64,000 nt of DNA from Bacillota bacterium (GCA_023423045.1 JAFAGA010000074.1:1-64000); one strand, 5' to 3'; numbered from the stretch's first letter, positions 45,266-55,188 are shown. Notes: generated by a model from the letters alone, not told the origin. Translations and numbers: made by a program.

Positions 45266-46366
45266 ATGTATTATAAGGAATACGGCAGCACAGGAATGAA
45301 GGTTTCCGCCATAGGAATGGGAACCATGCGATACGATGATGCCGATGTAAAAGCAGGCAATTTTGAAAAATGCGCCGACGTAGTTTTATATGCCCATGAA
45401 AAAGGCATTAACTTTTTTGATTCCGCTCCGTTTTACTGCAGTGACAAGAGTGAGGAGATCACAGGAATCGCCCTGTCACAGCTGCCCAGAGACAGCTTCT
45501 ATATCTCGTCCAAGGTAAATATGAACACTTACGGTGGTAATTTCTCACCCGACACCTTTCGAAAGAAGCTGGAAACCTCTCTGTCCCGTCTGAAGGTAGA
45601 TTCCCTGGATTTTTATTATCTGTGGTGCCTGCTTGATCTGGAATCCTTCCGGAAGCAATATGATCTCATGTATTCTTCCTTTGAGAAGGCAAAGACAGAA
45701 GGCCTGATTAAGAATATCACCTTCTCCTCCCATATGCAGGGCAGCCAGCTTGAAGAAGTGGTAAATACAAACTCCTTCCGGGGAATGCTGATCGGCTATA
45801 ATGCCTTGAACTACCGTTTCCGTCAGGCAGGAATTGAAGCAGCCTACAACAACGGCATGGGTATCGTGGTGATGAATCCTCTAGGCGGGGGCTTAATTCC
45901 CAATAACCCGCAGTCCTTCCAATACCTTACCGAGGGAACGGATCTCAATGTGGCCCAGGCGGCCCTCCGCTTTGTAGCATCCCATAAGGAAATCTCCGTT
46001 GCTCTGTGCGGCTGCACTACCAAAGAGCATGTGGATGATGCGGTGAAATCCGTCGAAAACCTGGAAGAGCGTCCTGCATCGGAAATCTGCCAGGAATATG
46101 AAGCCAAAGGCGCCTCTTTCAATAATCTTTGCACCGGCTGCGGTTACTGCAAATACTGTCCTCAGGATATTGATATCCCGAAATACATGGATTCCTATAA
46201 TGAGAAGATCCTCGGAAACCAGATTCCCGGCCGGCTGAAGGGACATTGGGGAATCTCGGTTAACAGAGCCGGAGATTGCATCAAATGCGGACAATGCGAA
46301 ACCCTCTGCACCCAGCATCTTCCTATCATGGATCGTCTGGACGAAATTGCGGCCATCAGCCTGTAA
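45266..46366 (+). CDS. Aldo/keto reductase with C-terminal 4Fe-4S domain
   Basis: Residues 1-270 form the AKR barrel (KEYGSTGMKVSAIGMGTMRY, FFDSAPFYC, catalytic-site segment ISSKVNM), and residues 285-366 a ferredoxin-like module with CTGCGYCKYCP and CIKCGQCETLC, each able to hold a 4Fe-4S cluster. The catalytic Tyr of classical AKRs (D-x-A-x-x-Y) is found as DSAPFYC, so Tyr is present in a shifted setting. Such fused enzymes are common in anaerobes and use NAD(P)H or a ferredoxin path on unknown substrates. GGAGG lies upstream of ATG 45266. Monocistronic, followed by a hairpin. Confidence 0.9.
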   Translation: MYYKEYGSTGMKVSAIGMGTMRYDDADVKAGNFEKCADVVLYAHEKGINFFDSAPFYCSDKSEEITGIALSQLPRDSFYISSKVNMNTYGGNFSPDTFRKKLETSLSRLKVDSLDFYYLWCLLDLESFRKQYDLMYSSFEKAKTEGLIKNITFSSHMQGSQLEEVVNTNSFRGMLIGYNALNYRFRQAGIEAAYNNGMGIVVMNPLGGGLIPNNPQSFQYLTEGTDLNVAQAALRFVASHKEISVALCGCTTKEHVDDAVKSVENLEERPASEICQEYEAKGASFNNLCTGCGYCKYCPQDIDIPKYMDSYNEKILGNQIPGRLKGHWGISVNRAGDCIKCGQCETLCTQHLPIMDRLDEIAAISL

Positions 46367-46383
46367 AAATATCCCTCAAAGGT

Positions 46384-46409
46384 AAAGCCAACTTTTTCAA
46401 GTTGGCTTT
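46384..46409 (+). terminator. Hairpin after the aldo/keto reductase gene
   Basis: AAAGCCAACT and AGTTGGCTTT pair (46384-46409) with a T-rich loop. No downstream T-run, so termination is only probable. Confidence 0.45.
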
Positions 46410-46538
46410 GGGAGGGAGGAGATTTATGAAAAATTTATGCTAAGTGGTAATAAACGAATGATTTATCTATCTTATATGTTTCAGTATAACCCGGATTTAT
46501 GGAGAAGGTATTAACGTTTCGTGAACATTTTAAAAACA

Positions 46539-47171
46539 TTATAGGAACAGTTTCAGATACTCCTCCGCAATCATCCGATGCCCGATTGCACTGGGATGAA
46601 CCCCGTCCGGTGCCAGCTGCTCACAGGTATATTCCTCCACCTCTGCCTTCGCATAGATTCCGTCCATCGGAATATAATAATCTGCATACTCCTTTGCCAG
46701 CTTTCTAATCACATGAATCTTGGGATCCAGATCCTCTCTCCAGGATGCCCGGTCTGGAAGGGAATTCAGCAGGAAGGGCTCGATCATAATCAGCTTGCAA
46801 TCCGGCAAGTCCCTGTGAATCTTCGTTAACAGCTCCCGATATGTTCTTTCAAATTCCTCACTATCCGTAGGATCATTGCTGTCATATCTTCTCCAAGTGT
46901 CATTCACTCCGATAAGGATCGACAAATAATCCGGCTTTATCGAACAAAAATCCTCCTCGTAGCGATCCATCAAATCCTTTACCCGATTCCCGCTGATTCC
47001 CTTATTAATAAAGTTTACCTTTGCCTCCGGAAATAAGGTCCGATACAGCCTGGCTATGATATTGGCATATCCGTCCCCCAGGGATGTCATATCACTGCGG
47101 TCTCTTCCGCAATCCGTGATGCTGTCTCCTTGAAATAATACAATTTGTCCGTCCTGGAATCTTTTCTTCAT
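46539..47171 (-). CDS. SGNH/GDSL hydrolase
   Basis: Start chosen at ATG 47171, with GGAG six bases upstream; the frame is open to 47306 but runs through repeat sequence. The 210-residue enzyme has block I FQGDSITDCGR (Ser), block II Gly in NKGISGNRV, block III Asn in IGVNDTW, and block V DGVHPSAIGHR (Asp, His). No signal peptide, so it is a cytoplasmic esterase, perhaps an acetyl esterase on sugars. Monocistronic. Confidence 0.88.
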   Translation of the reverse strand: MKKRFQDGQIVLFQGDSITDCGRDRSDMTSLGDGYANIIARLYRTLFPEAKVNFINKGISGNRVKDLMDRYEEDFCSIKPDYLSILIGVNDTWRRYDSNDPTDSEEFERTYRELLTKIHRDLPDCKLIMIEPFLLNSLPDRASWREDLDPKIHVIRKLAKEYADYYIPMDGIYAKAEVEEYTCEQLAPDGVHPSAIGHRMIAEEYLKLFL

Positions 47172-47221
47172 TCTGTTCTCCATTCCTGCGTGAATTATAA
47201 CGCATCCTATTTTTATAAAAC

Positions 47222-47345
47222 GTGCTTTTGCACCTTTCATTAATATTGCAGGAACACGAACTTTGTTCCTGTAATACAAGGTATGAGAAAATCTTACCTG
47301 TATCATACTCTCCGATTACAGGAACATGAACTTTGTTCCTGTAAT
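47222..47345. repeat. Cluster of palindromic repeats (copy group B)
   Basis: Three hairpins: GTGC-TTTT-GCAC (47222-47233), ATTGCAGGAA/TTCCTGTAAT (47245-47275) and ATTACAGGAA/TTCCTGTAAT (47315-47345). The two larger ones are near copies of the dyad at 32625-32655 in another gap 14.6 kb away. Confidence 0.75.
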
Positions 47346-47541
47346 ATTAATTATAGCAATCAGCCCTGCTAAGTCAATCTAAAAAGCTGTCCGATGGATT
47401 TTTCCCAAATCCGCACAGTTTTCTCTTGCAAAATCATAAATATACGATACAATAGAAATGGCGATTATATCCCGTCACAGGCTGCGGAAGGCGCAAAGCA
47501 TGTTTTTATATCCACGATCCGCAGCATAAAATCAGCGCTCT

Positions 47542-47571
47542 TTATCAGAAGTTAAAAGCGACTTTTGATAA
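47542..47571. repeat. Inverted repeat TTATCAGAAGT/ACTTTTGATAA
   Basis: An imperfect match to the perfect 12-bp stem at 32565-32595 of copy group A. It sits 42 bases before the ABC-F start codon and may form part of the leader RNA. Confidence 0.5.
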
Positions 47572-47612
47572 CCTATATAACTACAGTAAAGGATGTTACC
47601 AGGAGGTTAATT

Positions 47613-49253
47613 ATGATACAAGCAAGCAATATTACTCTGAGAATAGGAAAGCGTGCATTGTTCGAGGATGTAAACATTAAGTTTACCGAGGGCAACTGCT
47701 ACGGACTGATCGGTGCCAACGGTGCCGGCAAATCCACCTTTCTTAAGATACTGAACGGGCAAATTGAGCCCAGCAAGGGTGAGGTGGTTATCACTCCGGG
47801 ACAGAGATTGTCCTTCCTTCAGCAGGATCACTTCAAATATGATGCTTATCAGGTTCTTGATACCGTAATCATGGGCAACAAGCGTCTCTATGAGATTATG
47901 AAGGAAAAGGAAGTCATCTATGCCAAGGAAGACTTCACCGAAGAAGACGGAATCCGTGCCAGCGAGCTGGAAGGTGAATTTGCAGCAATGGACGGCTGGG
48001 AGGCGGAAGCCAATGCCGCATCTCTACTGAACGGTCTGGGTATCGAAACCGAGCTTCATTACAAGCAGATGAGCGAACTAAATGGCGGTGAGAAGGTGAA
48101 GGTGCTTCTTGCCCAGGCACTCTTTGGCAATCCTGATATTCTGCTTCTCGACGAGCCTACCAACCATTTGGATCTGGAAGCGATCCGTTGGCTGGAGGAG
48201 TTTTTGATTAACTTTGAGAATACTGTTATCGTGGTATCCCATGACCGTTATTTCTTAAATAAGGTATGCACTCATATCGCGGACATCGACTATGCCAAGA
48301 TACAGCTCTATTCCGGTAACTATGACTTCTGGTATGAGTCCAGCCAGCTGATGGTGAAGCAGATGAAGGAAGCCAACAAGAAGAAGGAAGAGAAAATCAA
48401 GGAACTGCAGGAATTTATCCAGCGCTTCAGTGCCAATGCCTCCAAATCCAAGCAGGCTACCTCCAGAAAGAAAGCCCTTGAGAAAATTGAGCTGGATGAT
48501 ATCCGTCCTTCCAGCAGAAAGTACCCTTATATTGATTTTCGTCCCAGCCGTGAAATCGGCAATGAGGTTCTTAGTGTTGAGAATCTGTCTAAAACCGTGG
48601 ACGGTGTTAAGGTATTGGATAAGATCTCCTTCATCGTAGGCAGGGATGACAAGATCGCATTTGTTGGACCTAACACCCAGGCAACCACTCTTTTGTTCAA
48701 AATTCTCGCAGGAGAAGAAGAACCGGATGAGGGAACCTACAAATGGGGTGTTACCACCAATGTATCCTATTTCCCCAAGGATAATACAAAGCTCTTCTCC
48801 GGTGATGAAACCATCGTCGATTTCCTGATGCCCTTCTCTCCGGAAAAGGATGTTACCTACGTGCGCGGCTTCATGGGAAGAATGCTCTTTGCCGGTGAAG
48901 AAGGCTCCAAGAAAGTAAACGTTCTCTCCGGTGGTGAGCGTGTGCGTGTTCTCCTGTCCAAGATGATGATTGCCGGAGCAAATATTCTGATTCTGGATGA
49001 GCCCACCAACCATCTGGATATGGAATCCATCACCGCCCTGAACAACGGCTTGATTAAATTCCCCGGGGTTGCCCTGTTCACCTCTCCGGACCATCAGTTC
49101 ATCCAGACCACGGCAAACCGTATTATGGAGATCTATAACGGACACCTGATTGACAAGATCACCACCTATGATGAGTATCTTGACAGCGACGAACAGGCCA
49201 GAAAGAGACAGATCAGCATGTTTGATGCCGAAGATGAACTCAGCCAGGAATAA
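47613..49253 (+). CDS. ABC-F family ATPase (YkpA/YbiT-like)
   Basis: Start at ATG 47613, six bases after AGGAGGT. The 546-residue protein has two nucleotide-binding domains joined by a charged linker (KQMKEANKKKEEKIKELQEF...KSKQATSRKKALEKIEL) and no membrane segments. Domain 1 has Walker A GANGAGKST, signature LNGGEKVKV and LLDEPTNHLD. Domain 2 has LSGGERVRV and ILDEPTNHLD, but the P-loop reads GPNTQATT and lacks the Lys; as I recall this is shared by YkpA-type members. ABC-F proteins act on the ribosome E site. A terminator follows directly. Confidence 0.9.
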   Translation: MIQASNITLRIGKRALFEDVNIKFTEGNCYGLIGANGAGKSTFLKILNGQIEPSKGEVVITPGQRLSFLQQDHFKYDAYQVLDTVIMGNKRLYEIMKEKEVIYAKEDFTEEDGIRASELEGEFAAMDGWEAEANAASLLNGLGIETELHYKQMSELNGGEKVKVLLAQALFGNPDILLLDEPTNHLDLEAIRWLEEFLINFENTVIVVSHDRYFLNKVCTHIADIDYAKIQLYSGNYDFWYESSQLMVKQMKEANKKKEEKIKELQEFIQRFSANASKSKQATSRKKALEKIELDDIRPSSRKYPYIDFRPSREIGNEVLSVENLSKTVDGVKVLDKISFIVGRDDKIAFVGPNTQATTLLFKILAGEEEPDEGTYKWGVTTNVSYFPKDNTKLFSGDETIVDFLMPFSPEKDVTYVRGFMGRMLFAGEEGSKKVNVLSGGERVRVLLSKMMIAGANILILDEPTNHLDMESITALNNGLIKFPGVALFTSPDHQFIQTTANRIMEIYNGHLIDKITTYDEYLDSDEQARKRQISMFDAEDELSQE

Positions 49254-49276
49254 TTTCATACAGAATAATTTATAAA

Positions 49277-49326
49277 AACTGCGTATGCCCCAGATTTCCA
49301 ATCCCGGGGCATACGCAGTTTTTTAT
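49277..49326 (+). terminator. Terminator of the ABC-F gene
   Basis: AACTGCGTATGCCCC (49277-49291) pairs perfectly with GGGGCATACGCAGTT (49306-49320), followed by TTTTTA on the plus strand. Confidence 0.95.
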
Positions 49327-49337
49327 TATCCTGCAAC

Positions 49338-50210
49338 ATGAACAAGCGAAGCGGAATACACTATTGTGAGTATATAAATATAGGAGAATTTACTGTGCCC
49401 TTTAAAGACAATGCCATCACCGCGCTTCAACGGCCGGATTATCTTCCTATAATCAAGAACAGCGAAAAATATTATGGAGGAAGCCAGATGTGGTTTTTGA
49501 CAGACCATCGGTATAGCAGAGATTATGTTCTTCATAACTATGGCTGCAAAACCATTGCCATCGCAGATCTTTTCCTGTATCTCGCATTGCAGAACAAAAC
49601 ACTCCAAACTCCCATTACTGCTTTAGCACTCAAGAAGCAGAATGAGATCAACTATATAGATTATATTTCCTATGTCCATACAATTTACAGAACCTATGCC
49701 AAAAATAAGCCGCCGATGTCCATATCAGGCCCTTCCATCGCCCGCTCCGTCACCTCCTATTCCAAAGCTTACGGTCTCGGATTAAAAGCCTTCTGGCAAT
49801 GGAAACTCAGTTATTATGATATGCTTGACCGAATTGAAGAGATGCTGGGCAAGGATATTCCCGTCATTCTTTCCATCGGTCCGAACACTCCGAAGCTCTG
49901 GGGCAGGAAGGGAATCCCCTTCTATGAGCTGAAAGAAATTGATTACCGGGAACCAGGAAGCGACGCCGGGAAGCCACGGGAAGAAGTCTCCAAGCCCTAC
50001 TATTACAACCCAGTAAAGCAGAATGTCAACAGACATTATATTACCGTTACCGCATTGATCAAGGATGAGGTGACCGGCCGGATTATGCTGCGCATCTCCT
50101 CCCGTGGCCGGCAATACTACATCAACTATGAAGAGTACCGGGATTATATTGAAACCTGGGGAGGAACCTTCACCTCCAGCCTGGTATTAATCAAAAAGGA
50201 ATATTATTAA
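49338..50210 (+). CDS. Putative C39-like (papain-fold) protein
   Basis: The 290-residue product has no signal peptide. A Cys lies at residue 70 in HNYGCKTIAIADLFLYLALQ, a pattern like the active-site helix of C39-type peptidases. A His lies at RHYITVTALIKD, followed by MLRISSRGRQYYINYEEY, which resembles the third strand and 'SSWGxxYYIxYxEY' end of that fold. The assignment is tentative. ATG 49338 has no ribosome site and follows the terminator by a few bases; GTG 49395 with GGAGAA five bases ahead may be the true start. It converges on the MFS gene with a six-base gap. Confidence 0.5.
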   Translation: MNKRSGIHYCEYINIGEFTVPFKDNAITALQRPDYLPIIKNSEKYYGGSQMWFLTDHRYSRDYVLHNYGCKTIAIADLFLYLALQNKTLQTPITALALKKQNEINYIDYISYVHTIYRTYAKNKPPMSISGPSIARSVTSYSKAYGLGLKAFWQWKLSYYDMLDRIEEMLGKDIPVILSIGPNTPKLWGRKGIPFYELKEIDYREPGSDAGKPREEVSKPYYYNPVKQNVNRHYITVTALIKDEVTGRIMLRISSRGRQYYINYEEYRDYIETWGGTFTSSLVLIKKEYY

Positions 50211-50216
50211 GTTATG

Positions 50217-51485
50217 TTATTCTTCTGCCGGCTTACGCTCCTTAAAGCGAGAAATAACCACCATCGCCATCAGATACAAAATAATGCTTAAGACAAAGGG
50301 GAGTCTTCGGTCAATACTGGAAAGCAATCCTACCACATACCCAAAAGGTGAGGAAAAGCCAATCATGAAAGCGGTCAGCAATGCCACGATACGTGCCCGT
50401 TCCGCCGGGTCCACACTCATCGCCTGTATAACATCCTTACGGGGCATCACCAGGGCATTGGCTATGGCCTCCAACAGAGTGAACAGGGCTACCGGCAAAA
50501 TATTGCCAATCGGGCTGAAGATAAGCAGTATCTGGCAGAGTATATAGATCACCAATCCTGCCTGCATCGGAATTTTGAGGCTTAAGCGCTCCAGCCGGTG
50601 CTGAATCACAAACATGAATATAATCATCACGATGGCACGCAGAATAGGAAAGAATGCCAGATATTGTTCAGGAATACCCAATCTCAAATTGACATAAAGG
50701 CCAAAAAAGTTGCTGTTTATCATGCCTGTTATGTAGACGATCATCATGATTGCCAAGGTTTGTACTGTCGCCTTGTTACGGAAGATGCGGGGCACCAGCT
50801 CCTTATATTCCAACATCAATTTCCATACCGGCACACCCTTCGTGGCTTCCCTGCGTATCATTCCCTGCTTTGTTTCCTTCGTATACCGCATGGTAATATA
50901 AAATTTAAAAAGCATGGATATGCTGAAGGAGAGATAGACTACTCTTATCACCGGCACCAGCGAGAAGCGGCCGATCAGCAAGCCGGATATGGGAGCAAAG
51001 AATACTGCAACCAACCCTCCGATGGTAATCCAGTTAAAGATATTTAAGATATCCTTTTCCTTGGAATCCTCAATAAACAGGCAATACCAGGCAGTCTGAT
51101 TAATCTGCTCAAAGCTGTTCATCAGCACCGCAATCAGGAAATACCAAAAATTCTGGGAGATAGCCCATATAAAACAGGCGACGCTCCAGCCAAAGAAATC
51201 TCCCAGCATAGTGGTGTTACGCCGTCCCAGTTTGTCAGTAATAATTCCTCCGAAAAAGGAAAAAGCCACCTGTACTACCATGGCGATAGAGAGAATCAGC
51301 CCAATCTGCACGTCGGTAACTCCCATTGCCACCATGTACAGTGTGGTGAATGGGGCGAGCAGATTGTAGGGAATACCCCACAAGGGCTCAATCAGGATCA
51401 GGGGCTTTGCATTCCCTTCCAAAGTAAACAGCAGGTCAAATAACGGGTGAGAACGAAGTGTCCTCACCCACTTGTTTCTTTTCAT
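50217..51485 (-). CDS. Major facilitator superfamily transporter
   Basis: The 422-residue protein has about 12 TM helices and the MFS loop 2-3 motif GGIITDKLGRRNTTMLGDF. Another Asp/Arg-rich loop lies at MSVDPAERARIVAL. The substrate cannot be read from the sequence; drug or sugar efflux are both possible. GGAGGT lies upstream of ATG 51485. Monocistronic. Confidence 0.88.
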   Translation of the reverse strand: MKRNKWVRTLRSHPLFDLLFTLEGNAKPLILIEPLWGIPYNLLAPFTTLYMVAMGVTDVQIGLILSIAMVVQVAFSFFGGIITDKLGRRNTTMLGDFFGWSVACFIWAISQNFWYFLIAVLMNSFEQINQTAWYCLFIEDSKEKDILNIFNWITIGGLVAVFFAPISGLLIGRFSLVPVIRVVYLSFSISMLFKFYITMRYTKETKQGMIRREATKGVPVWKLMLEYKELVPRIFRNKATVQTLAIMMIVYITGMINSNFFGLYVNLRLGIPEQYLAFFPILRAIVMIIFMFVIQHRLERLSLKIPMQAGLVIYILCQILLIFSPIGNILPVALFTLLEAIANALVMPRKDVIQAMSVDPAERARIVALLTAFMIGFSSPFGYVVGLLSSIDRRLPFVLSIILYLMAMVVISRFKERKPAEE

Positions 51486-51628
51486 TATACCTTGATACCT
51501 CCAATAGTTTGCATATGCGTGTTTTTCTTCTGTCTTCGATATTATAGTATAAGCTTATCCAAAGGTAAAGCTTTTTCGCAAATTCTCCCTATCGGATGGT
51601 AACATTCCGTTCTGTTCAGAAGATGTCT

Positions 51629-52774
51629 TTATACAGAAGTCGGATGCCTTTCTTGGGTCTCCTCCTGCTTTGGAAGATATCCTTCTAATTTCTTCATGCA
51701 TTCCTGATATATCTGCGTCGTTCGGATTGCCTCATATCTGGTATCCATAGTAGTCGCCTGGTACATCACCTGCAGCAAATTCAATTCCTGCTCCTCTTGT
51801 CCGCTCTCCTTCTTACCGGGCATTTTTTGCTCATAATATTCAGCAAAGAATACCTGCGAACCATACCGTTTTCGGGAGGGTCCGAAGCATTCGATCATCC
51901 AGTCAATATAACGCTCAAAAGCTGCCAGTGCTTGATCAAACTCCTTTCGCAGAAGGTAAACTTCCACAAGCATATCCAGTCCCTGATTCAGCCCGGAACC
52001 AAGACAATCAGATATGATGCATACCGCTTGGGCAAGCTTGAGTGCCCGGTCATAATCCTGTTTCTTTAATACAATATTATAAATTGTTCTGAGATCGGTG
52101 GTCATATTATGCCAATCTGCCATAAGATTCTCTTCCGCCGCATAAAACGCTCGGTCATATTCCTGCTTCAGCAGATAGAGACTGGGCAGAATATGACTGG
52201 AGTTCCATTCCTGAGGCAGCTTCATTTGTTCAAAGATAGCCTCCGCCTCATCCAGTCTTCCGCTTCCCATATAGCCGGACGCAACACCGGTTTTTGCCGC
52301 ATTGCTGATATAATAGTCCTCCGAGTGCATCAGTTCCTCTAACATACCGACTGCCTTGTCCCCGCAGCTTCGTACTATCTGAAGCTCCTCACCCTGCACT
52401 CCTGCCAATTGTCTCAGTGCGAACAGACAAAATGCCGCCTCCAGGTGAAACCGCTGGGAGTTGGGATATTGCACCAGAAGCTTATCGGTATACTTTATTC
52501 CTTCCTCCAGCCCCTGTTCCTTTGTCCTGTTTCTTATCTCTCCCAAAAACCCCTGGATTTCCTCTTCGGAAAGCTCACTCTGGAAAGCCAGCAGCGTATC
52601 GATGGAGATATGGAATAATCTAGCCAGCGGTGCCAGTAATGTGATATCCGGCATGGATACATTGGTTTCCCATTTACTGACAGCCGGTACGGATACCCCC
52701 AGCTTTTCCGCCAGCTGCTCCTGAGTCATATTCATTTCTTTTCTATGGGTAAAGATTACCTTTCCAATATTCAT
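51629..52774 (-). CDS. XRE-type regulator with TPR-like C-terminal domain
   Basis: Residues 1-65 form the XRE HTH (FTHRKEMNMTQEQLAEKLGV, SVPAVSKWETN, LFHISIDTLL). The remaining 315 residues are alpha-helical in repeated pairs, as in TPR-type peptide-sensing regulators. Effector unknown. GGAGG lies seven bases before ATG 52774. It is separate from its neighbours; the nearest, thrS, starts 2 kb upstream. Confidence 0.85.
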   Translation of the reverse strand: MNIGKVIFTHRKEMNMTQEQLAEKLGVSVPAVSKWETNVSMPDITLLAPLARLFHISIDTLLAFQSELSEEEIQGFLGEIRNRTKEQGLEEGIKYTDKLLVQYPNSQRFHLEAAFCLFALRQLAGVQGEELQIVRSCGDKAVGMLEELMHSEDYYISNAAKTGVASGYMGSGRLDEAEAIFEQMKLPQEWNSSHILPSLYLLKQEYDRAFYAAEENLMADWHNMTTDLRTIYNIVLKKQDYDRALKLAQAVCIISDCLGSGLNQGLDMLVEVYLLRKEFDQALAAFERYIDWMIECFGPSRKRYGSQVFFAEYYEQKMPGKKESGQEEQELNLLQVMYQATTMDTRYEAIRTTQIYQECMKKLEGYLPKQEETQERHPTSV

Positions 52775-52913
52775 TCTTTTTCCTCCAAATATGAATTAGG
52801 CCTATGACTAAATTATAGACAATCCACACATCCTGTGCAATGGATGCCCTGTTAAATAAATAGAAGAAAAATTTAACCGTCAATTAATATTGCCTGAAAT
52901 CACCCTCAGTACC

Positions 52914-54791
52914 TTATAAGGTTTCAATGAAAGCTTCCAGCAAAAGCATTCCCATATCCTTCTGTTCCCTGCTGCGGACAGAGATACTCCCGCTTTCTTC
53001 CTCCTTCTGTCCGAGGATGATCATATAGGGCACCTTCTCCAGCTGTGCTTCCCTGATCTTAAAGCCTATCTTTTCATCCCTCCGATCCATCTCACAGCGA
53101 ATTCCCTGTGCCTTAAGCCGGTCCAGCACCTCTTCTGCATAGCCGAGAAACTTCTCCGAGATGGGCAGAACCTTAACCTGGACCGGCGCCAGCCAGAAAG
53201 GAAATCTGCCGGCATAATGCTCAATCAGAATCCCGATAAAACGCTCCAGTGAGCCGAATACCACTCTGTGTATCATGATGGGCCGGTGCCGGTTGCCATC
53301 GGCTCCGATATATTCGATTTCAAAGCGCTGCGGGAGCTGGAAATCCAATTGTATCGTGCCGCACTGCCAGGATCTCCCGATGGAATCCTCCAGGTGGAAA
53401 TCAATCTTGGGGCCATAGAAGGCTCCATCCCCTTCGTTGACGACATAATCCAGCTTCAATTGCCGGAGTGCCTCCTCAAGGGCATGAGTCGCCAATTCCC
53501 AGTCCTTATCGCTGCCGATGCTGTTCTCGGGCCGGGTGGACAGCTCCACGTGGTAGCGGAAGCCAAATGCCTCATAGAATTCATGGATCAGCCTGGCAAC
53601 CTTCTTGATTTCATCAATGACCTGATCCGGTGTCATAAAGATATGGGCATCATCCTGGGTAAGGCAGCGGACGCGCATGAGTCCGTGCAACGTGCCTGAT
53701 TTCTCATGCCGGTGTACCAATCCCAGCTCCGCGATTCTCATCGGCAGCTCCCGGTAGGAATGAGGCTCCGATTTATATACCAGCATTCCTCCAGGACAGT
53801 TCATCGGCTTAATGGCATAGTCTTCTTCATCGATTTTCGTTGTATACATATTGTCACGGTAATGCTCCCAGTGACCGGATGTCTCCCAGAGACCACGGTT
53901 TAGCATCATGGGGGTGGATATCTCCACATATCCTTCCCGTTCATGGATCTTTCTCCAATAATCAATCAGCAGATTCTTAAGCACGCTTCCCTTCGGCAGA
54001 AAGAAGGGAAATCCCGGCCCTTCCTCCATTAGAGTGAACAGCCCCAGCTCCTTTCCAAGCTTTCTATGATCCCTCTTCGCCGCCTCCTCCAGCATTGTAA
54101 GATGGGCCTCCAGATCCAAGCCCTTAGGATAAGCCGTTCCATAGATTCTCGTCAACATCTTATTCTTCTCATCGCCCCGCCAATAGGCGCCGGCTACTGA
54201 GGTAAGCTTAAAAGCCTTGATCTGCCGCGTATTCATTAGATGGGGTCCCGCGCAAAGGTCCATGAATTCTCCCTGCCGGTAGAAGCTGATCTCTTCCTGC
54301 TCCGGCAATTCCCGGATCAGTTCTACCTTATAAGGTTCAGCTTTGGAGCTCATATAGGCAATGGCATCCTCCCTTGTCATGGTGAGACGCTCAATCTCCA
54401 ATTCCTCCCTCACAATTTCCTTCATTACCGACTCGACCTGCACCATATCATCAGCGGTGAAGGAAGCCTCAAACTCAATGTCATAATAGAAGCCCTCTTT
54501 AATTGCCGGACCGATAGCAAGTTTGGCACCGGGATAAAGGCGCTTTACCGCCTGAGCCAATATATGGGCGGCCGTATGGCGAAAGGCCGCTCTTCCCTCT
54601 TCCTCTTCAAAGGTGAGTATCTCCAGGGAGCAGTCCTCCCTGATTTCATAACGAAGGTCAACTCCCACGCCGTTCACCTTTCCTGCGCAGGCTGCTCTTT
54701 GCAGCGACGGGCTGATATCCCCTGCCGCTTTCATTACCGTCACCGGCTTCCGGTATTCTCTTGCCGTGCCATCCTTTAATAAAATCCTCAT
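52914..54791 (-). CDS. thrS: Threonyl-tRNA synthetase
   Basis: The 625-residue enzyme charges tRNA-Thr. Visible parts are the TGS domain (1-60), the editing domain with HTAAH and a later KPMNCPGG-region, class II motif 1 near PMMLNRGLWETSGHW, motif 2 at FRYHVELSTRPENSIG/MRVRCLTQDDAH, and motif 3 near HRVVFGSLERFIGILIEHYAG, followed by the C-terminal anticodon-binding domain (LAPVQVKVLPIS). Length is normal. ATG 54791 has AGGAGATG upstream. A T-box leader controls it. Confidence 0.97.
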   Translation of the reverse strand: MRILLKDGTAREYRKPVTVMKAAGDISPSLQRAACAGKVNGVGVDLRYEIREDCSLEILTFEEEEGRAAFRHTAAHILAQAVKRLYPGAKLAIGPAIKEGFYYDIEFEASFTADDMVQVESVMKEIVREELEIERLTMTREDAIAYMSSKAEPYKVELIRELPEQEEISFYRQGEFMDLCAGPHLMNTRQIKAFKLTSVAGAYWRGDEKNKMLTRIYGTAYPKGLDLEAHLTMLEEAAKRDHRKLGKELGLFTLMEEGPGFPFFLPKGSVLKNLLIDYWRKIHEREGYVEISTPMMLNRGLWETSGHWEHYRDNMYTTKIDEEDYAIKPMNCPGGMLVYKSEPHSYRELPMRIAELGLVHRHEKSGTLHGLMRVRCLTQDDAHIFMTPDQVIDEIKKVARLIHEFYEAFGFRYHVELSTRPENSIGSDKDWELATHALEEALRQLKLDYVVNEGDGAFYGPKIDFHLEDSIGRSWQCGTIQLDFQLPQRFEIEYIGADGNRHRPIMIHRVVFGSLERFIGILIEHYAGRFPFWLAPVQVKVLPISEKFLGYAEEVLDRLKAQGIRCEMDRRDEKIGFKIREAQLEKVPYMIILGQKEEESGSISVRSREQKDMGMLLLEAFIETL

Positions 54792-54892
54792 ATACTACAT
54801 CTCCTATCTCATTGTTGCTGATTTTACTCTGCTTCACTGGAGCTGACTCTTGAGACAAGCAGGTATAATCGCCTCCGGGAATATTGTAATAT

Positions 54893-55188
54893 AAGAAAAG
54901 CACCCTAAAGCAAATGGCATAGCGCCATCCGCTTAAGGGTGCAAACATTGTCAGCAATGCCAACTATTCATGAAATGCACGGTTCCACCTTAACTTTTCA
55001 CTTTCGGATTCCAACAAATCCTATTCTTTAACGCAGACATACGGTAACACTTAATCTAATTTCAGCATTACGGCTCCGGAACGGTTTTCACAGAAGCTTA
55101 ACATAAAGAACTTCCACCGACTGTTCTTCTCTCTGGATGTGCTGCAGCTGCTACTCTTTCCTTCATAGCTTTTCTTATATTAAAACCC
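54893..55188 (-). promoter_or_regulatory. T-box riboswitch of thrS
   Basis: Read on the minus strand, the leader contains stem I with the AGAGA and GGTGGAAG-type conserved bits, a probable specifier ACC (Thr codon, 55085-55083), the T-box AAGGTGGAACCGTGC (about 54991-54977) and a terminator stem GCACCCT/AGGGTGC (54900-54942) followed by TTTTCTT. Uncharged tRNA-Thr should bind the specifier and the T-box, favour the antiterminator, and allow thrS transcription. Confidence 0.92.

Noticed and set aside
48255..49301. 348-codon minus-strand frame opposite the ABC-F gene
   Set aside because: The ABC-F gene has all family motifs and a strong ribosome site; the opposite frame is a shadow.
54240..54779. 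Plus-strand frame opposite thrS
   Set aside because: It lies wholly within a clearly coding synthetase gene on the other strand, with no ribosome site.
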